Origin: Plesiomonas sp051652165
GTDB taxonomy: Bacteria; Pseudomonadota; Gammaproteobacteria; Enterobacterales; CAMTGL01
Direction of reading: 5' to 3'
Length of the DNA stretch: 64,000 nt
Assembly: GCF_051652165.1 (NCBI RefSeq)
Contig: NZ_JBOFTR010000008.1
Span: 1 to 64,000, forward strand
A model generated the notes under the pieces. It had not been told where the DNA came from and ran no database searches. It saw nothing but the letters and a program-made list of their open reading frames with translations. Positions 55,563 to 64,000 of the stretch are shown here, in pieces. A program made the translations under genes and the position numbers. The stretch's first letter is position 1; every line of letters begins with the position of its first letter.

Positions 55563-58007
55563 CTAAATAGCCTGTGTTTTTTTATCAATATTGCATGCCG
55601 CCAGTGTATGTGGGGCAAAATCATCTACATTAATGGCGTATAAACGCCCCTGTTCGGCACGGTGCAGCAGTTCGGCTTCGTGTGTGGAGATAGTACCGGC
55701 TTGCAGCGCATTTTCAGCCAGTTTATCGAGTGCCATTAGCGGGTGATTTTCCCCCGTAGTTTGACGCAGACGGTTGAGAATGGTTTCTGCAAGCAGTACA
55801 TCCTCTAAAGCCTGCTCTAAACGGCCGGCAGGGTTATGCGGGCAGTTTTGTAAGAACTGGTTGCGCCCGAGCCTGCTGCGGGTCGCGCTGGGTGTTTGTA
55901 GAATACGGGCCAGCTGGTGATCGAGTTGATCATTCGGGCGGCGGTAGGTTTTTCCGAGCGGCAGCAGGCAAAATCTGAGTACTTTGGCGATAGCCGGTTG
56001 CGGAAAGTTTTGCAGTATTTCATCAATAGCGTGTTGGGCCAGATAGAGGTTATCTTGCAAGCTCCACTCCAGCAGAGGGAGGTCAGCTTCAGGGGAGCCA
56101 TCGTCAGCAAAACGTTTGAGTGCGGCTGAAGAGAGGAACAGATAGCTGAGTAGGTCGCCCAGCCGTGCCGACAAACGCTCTCGGCGCTTTAAACTGCCAC
56201 CAAGGACACCCATGCTGACATCAGAGAGCAGGGCAAGGTTGGCCGATAAACGGTTTAGACGCTGGTAGTAGCGGGTTAAGGTGCGGGCCTGTTTAGGGGC
56301 CGCGCTGGTACGTCCGTCGGTTAAACCTAGCCAAAGTGTACTGGCCGTATTGCTCAGGGCAAAACCCAGATGACCAAATAGTGCATCATCAAACTGCTTA
56401 ACAGCCAGTGAGCCACTGCTCTTGGCTGCACTCATTTCAGCCAGTACATACGGATGGCAGCGAATTGCGCCCTGCCCATAGATAATCATACTGCGGGTGA
56501 GAATGTTTGCCCCTTCAACGGTAATGGCAATCGGTGCGCCTTGATAGGCTCTGGCCAGAAAGTTATTCGGCCCCATGCAGATCCCTTTTCCGCCGACAAT
56601 ATCCATAGCATCAATCACGCAACGCTGTGCGCGGTGGGTACAGTGGTATTTCACGATTGCTGAAATAACGGCCGGTTTTTCGCCCAAATCAATGGCGGTG
56701 GTGGTCAGGGTTGCGGCGGCATCGAGTAGATAGGTGTGCGCGGCAATTCGGGCGAGTGGCTCTTCTATGCCCTCCATGTAGCCAATCGGCATTTTGAACT
56801 GGCGGCGTATCCGTGCGTATGCGCCGGTAGCCAGTGCCGCGCTTTTGGTTCCGCCCGTGGTATTGGAAGGCAGGGTAATACCACGTCCGACCGAGAGGCA
56901 CTCCATTAGCATTCGCCAGCCTTGTCCGGCCATGGTTTGCCCACCGATAATATAGTCGAGCGGTACAAAGACATCCTGCCCTTGTGTTGGCCCATTTTGA
57001 AACGGAATATTTAATGGAAAATGGCGTCGACCAATTTGTACGCCATCGGTATCCGTTGGGAGCAAGGCGCAAGTAATGCCTAAATCTTCAGAGATCCCCA
57101 ATAAATGCTCGGGATCGTACAGCTTAAAGGCCAATCCGAGCACAGTTGCGACAGGGGCCAGTGTGATATAGCGTTTGTTCCATGTCAGGCGCATGCCTAA
57201 GATCTCTTCGCCTTGCCATGTTCCACGGCAGATGATGCCGGTATCGGGAATTGCACCGGCATCTGATCCGGCTTCTGGGCTGGTCAGGGCAAAACAGGGG
57301 ATCTCTTCACCACAGGCAAGGCGTGGTAGATAGTGCTCTTTTTGCGCTGGCGTGCCGTAGTGTTGCAATAGCTCACCGGGGCCAAGCGAATTGGGTACGC
57401 CGACCGTTGAGGCCAGTACGCTGGAAACGCCAGCCAGTTTTTGTAAAACCAGTGACTGGGCATGGGCAGAGAATTCTAATCCCCCATACTGTTTTTGAAT
57501 GATCATAGCAAAAAAACGCTGATCTTTGAGGTACTGCCAGATCTCGGGCGGCAGGTCTGCCAGCTCATGGGTGATCTGAAAATCATTGGTCATTTGGCAC
57601 AGTGTGTTGACCGGCCCATCAAGAAATGCCTGCTCTTCATCACTGAGCGTAGGAATCGGGTAGGCATGCAGTACTGACCAGTCAGGTTTCCCACGGAACA
57701 GTTCACCTTCCCACCATGTTGTTCCTGCTTCGAGCGCCTCTTGCTCGGTTTTTGACATGCTTGGCATGATACGCTGAAATGCTTTCAGTGCCGGCAAGCT
57801 GAACATTCGGCGGCGCAAAGGGGCGATGTTTATCGATCCGATAACCAGTAAGACCAGTAGCCATACCCAGAGTGAAATTAGCTGCAAAGGAACCGTCAGC
57901 AGCGCACAACCGACTAAAATCAGTGCAGATTGATAAAGCTTGATTCGGTGATAGGCCAGCAGACCGAAAATACCGATAAAAAACACAAATGTGAGTAGCA
58001 ATGCCAT
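55563..58007 (-). CDS. fadE: Acyl-CoA dehydrogenase FadE
   Basis: This 814-residue flavoenzyme performs the first step of fatty acid beta-oxidation. Two N-terminal membrane segments (about 2-20 and 27-55) are followed by the dehydrogenase core, with CFALTSPEAGSDAGAI and TVEGANILTRSMIIYGQGAI, and the FadE-specific C-terminal extension of about 250 residues. Length equals E. coli FadE. It is divergent from gmhA, and a FadR-like operator lies upstream. Confidence 0.96.
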   Translation of the reverse strand: MALLLTFVFFIGIFGLLAYHRIKLYQSALILVGCALLTVPLQLISLWVWLLVLLVIGSINIAPLRRRMFSLPALKAFQRIMPSMSKTEQEALEAGTTWWEGELFRGKPDWSVLHAYPIPTLSDEEQAFLDGPVNTLCQMTNDFQITHELADLPPEIWQYLKDQRFFAMIIQKQYGGLEFSAHAQSLVLQKLAGVSSVLASTVGVPNSLGPGELLQHYGTPAQKEHYLPRLACGEEIPCFALTSPEAGSDAGAIPDTGIICRGTWQGEEILGMRLTWNKRYITLAPVATVLGLAFKLYDPEHLLGISEDLGITCALLPTDTDGVQIGRRHFPLNIPFQNGPTQGQDVFVPLDYIIGGQTMAGQGWRMLMECLSVGRGITLPSNTTGGTKSAALATGAYARIRRQFKMPIGYMEGIEEPLARIAAHTYLLDAAATLTTTAIDLGEKPAVISAIVKYHCTHRAQRCVIDAMDIVGGKGICMGPNNFLARAYQGAPIAITVEGANILTRSMIIYGQGAIRCHPYVLAEMSAAKSSGSLAVKQFDDALFGHLGFALSNTASTLWLGLTDGRTSAAPKQARTLTRYYQRLNRLSANLALLSDVSMGVLGGSLKRRERLSARLGDLLSYLFLSSAALKRFADDGSPEADLPLLEWSLQDNLYLAQHAIDEILQNFPQPAIAKVLRFCLLPLGKTYRRPNDQLDHQLARILQTPSATRSRLGRNQFLQNCPHNPAGRLEQALEDVLLAETILNRLRQTTGENHPLMALDKLAENALQAGTISTHEAELLHRAEQGRLYAINVDDFAPHTLAACNIDKKTQAI

Positions 58008-58137
58008 GATCGCTCCTTGAAGTCAGGGGCTATGATGTCTGAAACGGTGGTAGCAGAGACCGTATTGTCTGCTACAACGGCTTGAGAGACAGGAAGTGAG
58101 CCAACATCCGGTAAAGCTCATCAGGTTCGATTAGGTC

Positions 58138-58152
58138 AGAGGTCTGACCTGA
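58138..58152. promoter_or_regulatory. FadR-like operator upstream of fadE
   Basis: AGAGGTCTGACCTGA contains GGTC-T-GACC, matching the core of the FadR consensus TGGTCNGACCA. It overlaps a further inverted repeat AGGTCAGA-GG-TCTGACCT (58133-58150). FadR represses fad genes until long-chain acyl-CoA is present; the position just after the predicted fadE promoter fits repression. Confidence 0.6.
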
Positions 58153-58164
58153 CTCTTATGATCT

Positions 58165-58193
58165 GTTTTAGACCAAATGATGACATTCATCAA
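58165..58193 (-). promoter_or_regulatory. Candidate fadE promoter
   Basis: On the minus strand TTGATG and TAAAAC are 17 bp apart. The predicted start lies about 8 bp before the FadR-like operator, giving a leader of about 150 nt. Confidence 0.4.
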
Positions 58194-58443
58194 GTTGTTT
58201 ACATTTTGATTACATAAACTGTGCGCTGAGCAAGTTTATGATACCGAGGGCTGAGTTTTCTTCTCCCTTTTTTACAGATTCGGTACACTGCCAGTAGGAT
58301 GCGGATGATTCGTGTTATTGCGTATTGTTTGCAGTGTTACCTTGCTTAACTTACCGAGCCTCTATTGACAGAAGGTCACGGTAAGCCCTGCATGTTGGTC
58401 ATAAAAACAATGTATGCCAACAAAGAATGAGAGAGGTTTTCCG
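58194..58443. other. gmhA upstream region
   Basis: The rest of the fadE-gmhA gap has no gene. A GAGAGG ribosome site for gmhA lies at about 58431. No clear plus-strand promoter hexamers were seen. Confidence 0.4.
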
Positions 58444-59028
58444 ATGTACCATGATTTGATCCGCAATGAACTTAATGAAGCGCACACGGTTCTGAATGAT
58501 TTTCTGGCCAATGAAGCTAATATTGCCAGTATTGAAGCCGCAGCCACGCTGATTGCTGATGCGTTTCGTGCGGGCGGTAAAGTCTTGTCATGCGGTAATG
58601 GGGGATCACATTGTGATGCTATGCACTTTGCCGAAGAGCTGACCGGCCGTTATCGTGAAAATCGCCCAGGTTATCCGGCCATTGCTATCTCTGATCCGAG
58701 CCATTTATCCTGTGTGGGAAATGATTTTGGTTATGATCATGTTTTTTCGCGCTATGTCGAGGCGGTTGGACGTGAGGGTGACGTATTGCTCGGGATCTCA
58801 ACATCAGGGAATTCGGCCAATATCATTAAAGCAATTGCGGCTGCACGAGCTAAAGGCATGAAAGTTCTGACATTAACCGGTAAAGATGGCGGCAAAATGG
58901 CAGGTAGTGCGGATGTAGAGGTGCGGGTTGCTCATTTTGGTTATGCCGATCGTATTCAGGAGATCCATATTAAGGTGATCCATATTATGATTCAGTTGAT
59001 TGAGAAGGAAATGGCCGCCGCGGAATAA
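58444..59028 (+). CDS. gmhA: Sedoheptulose-7-phosphate isomerase
   Basis: This 194-residue SIS-domain enzyme makes D-glycero-manno-heptose-7-phosphate for the LPS inner core. Motifs CGNGGSHCDAMHFAEELTG and GISTSGNSANI are essentially those of E. coli GmhA. The ATG at 58444 matches the E. coli start (MYxDLIRNELNEA) and has GAGG seven bases upstream; the frame is open to 58414. It is followed 27 bp later by yafJ, as in E. coli. Confidence 0.97.
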   Translation: MYHDLIRNELNEAHTVLNDFLANEANIASIEAAATLIADAFRAGGKVLSCGNGGSHCDAMHFAEELTGRYRENRPGYPAIAISDPSHLSCVGNDFGYDHVFSRYVEAVGREGDVLLGISTSGNSANIIKAIAAARAKGMKVLTLTGKDGGKMAGSADVEVRVAHFGYADRIQEIHIKVIHIMIQLIEKEMAAAE

Positions 59029-59055
59029 ACACCGGCGGTATAAAAGGAGTGGCTG

Positions 59056-59859
59056 ATGTGTGAATTGCTCGGGATGAGCGCCAATGTACCGACCGATATT
59101 TGCTTTAGCTTCACAGGGCTAGCCAAGCGCGGTGGGCAAACTGGCCCGCATAAAGATGGTTGGGGGATCACCTTTTACGAAGGGCGTGGCTTTCGCACGT
59201 TTAAAGATCCGCTGCCCAGCGCACAATCGCGTATTGCGCAATTGGTGCAAGATTACCCGATTAAATCTTGCGCGGTAGTGGCACACATTCGTCAGGCTAA
59301 CAGCGGGCCGGTTTCACTGGAAAATACTCATCCGTTTACCCGTGAGTTATGGGGGCGTTATTGGACTTATGCCCACAACGGGCAGTTGACCGATTTTACG
59401 CAATTGCCGACCGGCCGCCACCGACCGGTTGGTGATACGGATAGCGAGTATGCATTTTGCTGGCTGCTTAATCAGCTTGAATTGCGCTATGCCTCGGCTG
59501 TGGGTGCTGATTCACCGGCAGATCCGGCATTTAACCAGTGGCCTGCGTTGTTTGCATATATCGCGACGTTATGCGAGCAGTTAAAAGGTCTCGGCGTGTT
59601 TAATATGCTGCTCTCTGACGGCGAGTTTGTGATGGCCTTTTGCTCTACCCGATTACACTGGCTGACCCGTCGCGCGCCATTTGGCCGAGCTACACTGCTC
59701 GATGAAGATGTGGTGATCGACTTTCAGCAAGAGACAACGGCGAACGATGTTGTCACCCTAATAGCAACACTGCCGCTTACCCACGATGAGGTGTGGCAGC
59801 CAATTCCGGAAGGGGATTATTGCCTGTTTCGGATGGGAGAGTTAATTGCTAGGGTGTGA
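59056..59859 (+). CDS. yafJ: Class II glutamine amidotransferase YafJ
   Basis: This 267-residue protein has the N-terminal nucleophile Cys2 (MCELLGMSAN) and the class II amidotransferase fold with GPHKDGWGITFY, RQANSGPVSLENTHPF and AHNGQLTDF. No synthetase domain follows, so it either acts alone or with an unknown partner; its substrate is unsettled. It is probably cotranscribed with gmhA. Confidence 0.94.
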   Translation: MCELLGMSANVPTDICFSFTGLAKRGGQTGPHKDGWGITFYEGRGFRTFKDPLPSAQSRIAQLVQDYPIKSCAVVAHIRQANSGPVSLENTHPFTRELWGRYWTYAHNGQLTDFTQLPTGRHRPVGDTDSEYAFCWLLNQLELRYASAVGADSPADPAFNQWPALFAYIATLCEQLKGLGVFNMLLSDGEFVMAFCSTRLHWLTRRAPFGRATLLDEDVVIDFQQETTANDVVTLIATLPLTHDEVWQPIPEGDYCLFRMGELIARV

Positions 59860-59863
59860 GGGC

Positions 59864-59899
59864 AAGCCTGATACGGCACTTGACGTGCGTATCAGGCTT
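59864..59899. terminator. Hairpin between yafJ and hemW
   Basis: A 12-bp stem (AAGCCTGATACG and complement) continued by CAC / GTG after one bulge lies between these convergent genes. T tracts are short on both sides, so it may terminate both transcripts with moderate efficiency. Confidence 0.6.
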
Positions 59900-59923
59900 A
59901 TTACTTGGCCATTGATTGATAAA

Positions 59924-61069
59924 CTAAATTTCATCAGGCATCAAAAACAGCTCTAACAGTGAGTTTAAAAACAACTTACCGTGCTCGGTGAGCTGCCATG
60001 TACTGTCAGTTTCAATGATATAACCTGAGCGGATCGCCTGATCAAGTGCCGGACGTACACTCTGTTCACTCAGACCCGTGAACAGTGGGAAATCAGCGCG
60101 TGGTGCAGGCTCAAGCAACCGGAAACGGTTCATGAAAAACTCAAATAGCCGATCATTTTCCGGTACTGGGCTGTGGTTATCAACATAACGGCCTTGCATG
60201 TAACCGCGTGGATGCCGTGTTTTTACTGTGCGCAAAATACGGCCATCATCAAAGGTAAACTTTCCGTGCGCGCCACAGCCAATGCCAATGTAGTCACCAA
60301 AACGCCAGTAGTTCAGGTTGTGCTGACACTGGTACCCCGGTTTGGCATAGGCAGAGATCTCGTACTGCTCGTAACCTGCAGCCGTCAGTAAAGCATGGCC
60401 CTGTTCGAAAATCATCCACAGCATGTCCTCATCCGGCAGCGTTGGCGGGCGTGAGTTAAACAGCGTGTTAGGCTCAATGGTCAATTGATACCACGAAATA
60501 TGTGGTGGAGCGAGACTGATAGCGCGTTGCAGATCACTCAAGGCCTCTTCAAGGGTCTGGTCGGGCAGGCCATGCATCAGATCAAGGTTAAAGCTGCGCA
60601 GCCCCAGTTGGGTAGCCAGTGTTGCCGCTCGCACTGCCTCTTCCGGCCCGTGTATCCGCCCAAGACGTTGCAGCTTTTCACTGGAAAAGCTTTGTACACC
60701 GATAGAGATACGGTTGATGCCAGCCTGCTGATAACCGGTGAAACGATCTGCTTCTACCGTTCCGGGATTGGCTTCCATGGTAATTTCGGCATCAGGGGCG
60801 ACCGGAATCAGGGCTCGCACACCGTCGAGCAGTTGTTGCATCGCTTCGGCTGACAGCAGGCTTGGAGTACCACCACCGATAAAAATAGTGCTCACTGTGC
60901 GCCCGCCTGCCAGCGGTAAATCTGCGCGCAGATCATTGAGCAGGTGCTCAATGTATTCAGCTTCTGGCAACCCCTCTTTGAGAGCGTGTGAGTTAAAATC
61001 ACAGTACGGGCATTTCTGCACGCACCACGGAATATGGATATACAAACTGAGCGGAGGTAACTCAAGCAT
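59924..61069 (-). CDS. hemW: Radical SAM heme chaperone HemW
   Basis: This 381-residue protein carries the radical SAM cluster motif Cys16-xxx-Cys20-xx-Cys23 (CVQKCPYC), the GGGTPSLL motif and the HemN-like C-terminal domain. It was long annotated as oxygen-independent coproporphyrinogen oxidase; current knowledge makes it a heme-transfer protein. The ATG at 61069 gives the E. coli N-terminus (LPPLSLYIHIPWC) and overlaps the rdgB stop by 8 bp, implying coupled translation; the frame is open to 61108. Confidence 0.96.
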   Translation of the reverse strand: MLELPPLSLYIHIPWCVQKCPYCDFNSHALKEGLPEAEYIEHLLNDLRADLPLAGGRTVSTIFIGGGTPSLLSAEAMQQLLDGVRALIPVAPDAEITMEANPGTVEADRFTGYQQAGINRISIGVQSFSSEKLQRLGRIHGPEEAVRAATLATQLGLRSFNLDLMHGLPDQTLEEALSDLQRAISLAPPHISWYQLTIEPNTLFNSRPPTLPDEDMLWMIFEQGHALLTAAGYEQYEISAYAKPGYQCQHNLNYWRFGDYIGIGCGAHGKFTFDDGRILRTVKTRHPRGYMQGRYVDNHSPVPENDRLFEFFMNRFRLLEPAPRADFPLFTGLSEQSVRPALDQAIRSGYIIETDSTWQLTEHGKLFLNSLLELFLMPDEI

Positions 61070-61658
61070 GAGCCATGGCTTCCCGTAGTTTTTGCAGTGC
61101 CTTTGCACGGTGCGAAACCGCTTTTTTCTGTTCAGCAGGCAGTTCAGCAGACGTACAACCTAATTCTGGGATAAAGAAGATCGGATCGTAACCAAAACCA
61201 CCCTGTCCGGCAGCTTGCTGGGTAATAACGCCTTCCCACTGACCATGGCACACCAGCGGTGTTGGGTCTTCTGCATGGCGCAAATAGACCAGCACGCAGT
61301 GAAAACGAGCGCGTCGTTCAGCGTCTGGAACATCGGCTATCACTGTCAGCAGCTTGTTTAGGTTGTCAGTATCACTGGCATGTTCACCGGCATAACGTGC
61401 TGAATACAGCCCCGGAGCACCGCCGAGTACATCCACGGCAAGGCCGGAGTCATCGGCAATCGCCGGTAATCCGGTCAGGCGACTGGCGTGGCGTGCTTTT
61501 AAAATGGCATTTTCGATAAATGTTAGGCCCGTTTCATCAGCAGACTCTATGCCAAACTCGCTTTGTGCGATGACATCTAAACCGAAGCTGGCCAGTAGAT
61601 CGGCCATTTCACGTACTTTGCCCTGATTACCGGTTGCTAATACCACTTTTTGCATCAC
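61062..61658 (-). CDS. rdgB: XTP/dITP pyrophosphatase RdgB
   Basis: This 198-residue Ham1-family enzyme removes non-canonical purine triphosphates. The N-terminal LATGNQGKVREM, the SADETGLTFIENAILKARHA region and IADDSGLAVD are characteristic, as is the C-terminal SHRAKALQKL. It precedes hemW with overlap and follows the DUF4426 gene by about 90 bp. Confidence 0.96.
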   Translation of the reverse strand: MMQKVVLATGNQGKVREMADLLASFGLDVIAQSEFGIESADETGLTFIENAILKARHASRLTGLPAIADDSGLAVDVLGGAPGLYSARYAGEHASDTDNLNKLLTVIADVPDAERRARFHCVLVYLRHAEDPTPLVCHGQWEGVITQQAAGQGGFGYDPIFFIPELGCTSAELPAEQKKAVSHRAKALQKLREAMAHA

Positions 61659-61746
61659 AAAATCCTGTATTCTGACTGAAAAATTGATTTCAGAAAGGGT
61701 AACGTGCCGCAGGCCGACTGTCAGCTATTGTTGGTGAAGAAAACGG

Positions 61747-62289
61747 TTATTGATCAGTATAGAAGGTCTGCTGGAATTGTAATGTACCGCCGCTGAATGT
61801 TTCTTGGCTGTTTTTTGGACGGTTGATTTGCAGTGAGAAGCGGTAAGTCTCTTCGTTGACGACCGGAATTTCTGCCAGATAGTAGTGTGCTTCACCTTCT
61901 TGGACGCTGCGAAAATTCAGTTCACGGGTATTACCGATCAGATTTTGTGCCGTACCGGTTAGCGCAATGGCTTGCGCCGGTTTTCCCGCTTTATTGGGAT
62001 CAAGTGCCGTCACATTGAGAATAATACGGTAGGCGCTGCGGGTTAGACCGTATTGGGTGGCAATCGCTGGACTAAGCAATGTTGAGGGAAAGGCGCTGTA
62101 ATGCACTTCAAGGCCGCCAACCTGTTGTTGTTGCTCGGCATGGGCAATCGGCCCAACGAACAGCAGCGTACCAGCAAACACAACGTACAGGAGTCGACTG
62201 ATAACTTGGCGTACTCTTTGTAATACGCCAGTACTTGCGCTGTTGTGATGTATGCGGCAGTCAGTGGTGAGTTTGGGTGAAATCAGCAT
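61747..62289 (-). CDS. DUF4426-type secreted protein
   Basis: This 180-residue protein has a signal peptide after a basic N-terminus (LLYVVFAGTLLFVGPIAHA, cleavage near residue 51) and a small beta-rich domain ending FSGGTLQFQQTFYTDQ. It matches the DUF4426 family from memory, which occurs between yggU and rdgB in Vibrio; E. coli has no gene here. The long N-region is unusual, but the ATG at 62289 has GGAGG six bases upstream. Function unknown. Confidence 0.85.
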   Translation of the reverse strand: MLISPKLTTDCRIHHNSASTGVLQRVRQVISRLLYVVFAGTLLFVGPIAHAEQQQQVGGLEVHYSAFPSTLLSPAIATQYGLTRSAYRIILNVTALDPNKAGKPAQAIALTGTAQNLIGNTRELNFRSVQEGEAHYYLAEIPVVNEETYRFSLQINRPKNSQETFSGGTLQFQQTFYTDQ

Positions 62290-62371
62290 CTGTTTCCTCC
62301 GTGAAACACGTGCATTATGAGTAGTCGGCAGTTTTAGTCACCGATAGTTTTAGTCAACCATCAGCAAATAC

Positions 62372-62689
62372 TCAGTCAGAGAGTAGCAGTTTTTCTATCT
62401 CTGGGGGGATCTGCTGCGGCTGCGCTATTCTGACCTGCTTATGCCGGCCAAGTTCGCCTTTTTCGATACAAATTTGCCCTTTGGCTACGCGAAACTGTTT
62501 CGATAAAAACTTGGTGAGATGCGCATTGGCTTTTCCATCAACGGGCGGGGCGGTGATCGCAATTTTTAGCTCTTCACCGTGCAGCCCGACTATCTGGTCA
62601 CGGCTGGATTTCGGCTGAATATAGAGGCGCAAAATCAGCGCCTCATTGTGGATATCCTGCTGTACCGCAGCGTGTGGTGCTGTACTCAC
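62372..62689 (-). CDS. yggU: DUF167 family protein YggU
   Basis: This 105-residue protein has the DUF167 core LRLYIQPKSSRDQIVGLHG and PPVDGKANAHLTKFLSKQF. It begins with GTG, overlapping the yggT stop by 4 bp (GTGA). Its function is unknown; conservation beside yggT and rdgB is widespread. Confidence 0.93.
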   Translation of the reverse strand: MSTAPHAAVQQDIHNEALILRLYIQPKSSRDQIVGLHGEELKIAITAPPVDGKANAHLTKFLSKQFRVAKGQICIEKGELGRHKQVRIAQPQQIPPEIEKLLLSD

Positions 62690-63240
62690 AGTTGCAGCCA
62701 GATGAAGCCGAACAGGTCAGTGCCCAGATAGTTCAGTGCAATCAGGATAATTGACAGCAGCATGACCGACAGATCCAGCCCACCCATTGGTGGTAAAATT
62801 CGGCGCAGTGGGGCAAGCAGAGGCTCAGTGAGCTGGAACAGCACGTAGTCCATCGGGCTGCGGCCTTGGCTTACCCAGCTCAGCAGTGCTCGGATCAGCA
62901 ACACCCAGAAGATCATCTTACCGATGGCTTTTACCGTTGCCAGCAGACCAAGCAGCAGATAGCCTGAACTCCAGAATGCCGCACCGGTTTGCACAACTGC
63001 AATCAGCGGGAATTTGATGATCTGAATAACCACTACCAGTAGCAGAGTCGCGATATCCCAGCCACCGATACCCGGAATGAGGCGTCGTAGTGGTGCAACA
63101 ACGGGTTGAGTTGCTTTGACAACAAACTGTGAAAACGGGTTATAAAAATCAACGCGTGCCGCCTGCATCCAGACGCGCAGCAGCAGAATAAACACGTACA
63201 AATCAATAAAGGTACTGAGCAAAAAAGTTAAAGATTGCAT
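62686..63240 (-). CDS. yggT: YggT family inner-membrane protein
   Basis: This 184-residue protein contains two YGGT repeats, each with two membrane helices: the first around RVWMQAARVDFYNPFSQFV, the second around IRALLSWVSQGRSPMDYVLF. The family is linked to osmotic or division-related functions in various bacteria without a settled role. It lies 24 bp after proC. Confidence 0.94.
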   Translation of the reverse strand: MQSLTFLLSTFIDLYVFILLLRVWMQAARVDFYNPFSQFVVKATQPVVAPLRRLIPGIGGWDIATLLLVVVIQIIKFPLIAVVQTGAAFWSSGYLLLGLLATVKAIGKMIFWVLLIRALLSWVSQGRSPMDYVLFQLTEPLLAPLRRILPPMGGLDLSVMLLSIILIALNYLGTDLFGFIWLQL

Positions 63241-63264
63241 CGCTACGCCTTGCAGTTAAGATAA

Positions 63265-64000
63265 TTAAAATAGTTTTTCCATTTCCTGTGCGCGTTTTAC
63301 CGCGGCTTGCATAGCTTTGGCAACAGTTTCTGCCAAATGTTCTTCGTTAAATACCCGAATTGCCTCAGCCGTTGTGCCGCCTTTGGAGGTGACTTGTGCT
63401 CGCAAGGCTTCAAGTGATAGCTGAGGATTTTCATCAACCATACGTGCCGCCCCCAGTGCTGCCTGCTGTACCAGTAAGCGTGCTATTTCAGGTGAGCATC
63501 CCATTTGCTGTGCTTCGGCCTGCATCGCCTGCATAAATAAGAAAAAGTACGCAGGAGCACTGCCTGATGCAGCAATCACACTGTTAATGTCGCTCTCAGC
63601 CGCTAGCCAGCAAATTTTTCCAACCGCGCCCAGCAGTTGTTCGGCATATGTGCGGTCGGCAGCGGTAACGGCCGCTCCTGCATATAAACCACTCATGCCC
63701 GCACCGAGCAGTGCCGGCGTGTTCGGCATCACCCGAATAATGCGTTGCGCGCTAGGAAGCAGTTGTTGCAGGCGCGCGATAGAGACACCTGCAGCCAGTG
63801 AAATGACCAGTTTTCCGCGCATATCCATATCATGCAAAGTGATTAACGCTTCGGCCATATTTTGCGGTTTTACACCTAACACCACCACCTGTGCATTGCT
63901 GGCTGCATCAAGGTTTGAAGTATCGGTTCGAATACCATAACGCTCACCTAACTGGTGGCGCGTTTGTGCGGTTCGATTGGTGGCGCAAATAGCTTGGGGT
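63265..64000 (-). CDS. proC: Pyrroline-5-carboxylate reductase (5' part outside window)
   Basis: The C-terminal 245 or so residues of ProC are present; the reading frame stays open to the window edge, so the NADPH-binding N-terminus lies to the right. Visible are VVVLGVKPQNM, VRVMPNTPALLGAGM-type sequence and the proline-family signature region SGSAPAYFFLFMQAM and QVTSKGGTTAEAI. It makes proline from pyrroline-5-carboxylate and is first of the proC-yggT-yggU-DUF4426-rdgB-hemW series. Confidence 0.96.
   Translation of the reverse strand, partial: PQAICATNRTAQTRHQLGERYGIRTDTSNLDAASNAQVVVLGVKPQNMAEALITLHDMDMRGKLVISLAAGVSIARLQQLLPSAQRIIRVMPNTPALLGAGMSGLYAGAAVTAADRTYAEQLLGAVGKICWLAAESDINSVIAASGSAPAYFFLFMQAMQAEAQQMGCSPEIARLLVQQAALGAARMVDENPQLSLEALRAQVTSKGGTTAEAIRVFNEEHLAETVAKAMQAAVKRAQEMEKLF

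Noticed and set aside
1..64000. CRISPR array, prophage, insertion sequence or toxin-antitoxin pair
   Set aside because: No regularly spaced short repeats, transposase or integrase genes, terminal inverted repeats or paired small toxin genes were seen in the window.

Overview
The window is chromosomal DNA from a gammaproteobacterium. Two sets of gene-order clues point to a lineage near the base of Enterobacterales. Enterobacterial clues are rsmC-holD-rimI-prfC, yjjV beside deoCABD, slt-trpR-rob-creA, and yafD/mltD/gloB/yafS/rnhA/dnaQ followed by tRNA-Asp. Vibrio-like clues are the chitobiose cluster with chiS, nupC beside deoC, a PilZ protein between serB and radA, a two-anchor protein between dnaQ and fadE, and a DUF4426 gene between yggU and rdgB. 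Plesiomonas would fit this mixture; that is an inference from gene order, not a database result.

Layout: (1) 1-166 is the end of an rRNA operon (5S rRNA and terminator). (2) 274-18902, almost all on the minus strand, is a chitooligosaccharide system: hybrid sensor ChiS, periplasmic binding protein, a Dpp/Opp-type ABC importer, GH9 glucosaminidase, glucosamine kinase, GH20 hexosaminidase, GH94 chitobiose phosphorylase and a phosphohexomutase. Imported dimers can be phosphorolysed or hydrolysed, and the products phosphorylated and isomerised for amino-sugar catabolism. (3) 19159-19794 holds four tRNA-Leu(CAG) genes. (4) 19908-26611 holds rsmC, holD-rimI-prfC, a small YD-repeat protein, pdxH and yjjV. 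(5) 26733-32926 is nucleoside uptake and salvage (nupC, deoC-deoA-deoB-deoD), closed by a 23-bp hairpin. (6) 32929-45965 runs ytjB, serB, a double-PilZ protein, radA, two tiny paralogous genes not previously obvious, ettA, slt, trpR, rob and creA. (7) 46051-53882 is cell wall and DNA metabolism: mtgA, yafD, mltD, gloB, yafS, rnhA, dnaQ and a two-anchor envelope protein carrying a G10 tract. (8) 53952-54428 is a tRNA-Asp(GTC) array with an exact 150-bp period. (9) 54566-59859 holds an orphan gene, fadE with a FadR-like operator, gmhA and yafJ. (10) 59924-64000 is a minus-strand run proC-yggT-yggU-DUF4426-rdgB-hemW; proC runs off the window.

Most of the window is conserved core genome. The best candidate for something undescribed is the pair of 31- and 36-residue paralogous proteins at 39013-39305, with strong ribosome binding sites, synonymous divergence between the copies and a structured leader, in the interval where E. 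coli carries nadR. Secondary items are the five-fold YD-repeat protein, the G10 tract, the tRNA-Asp tandem array, the deoC leader and the orphan gene after the tRNA-Asp array.
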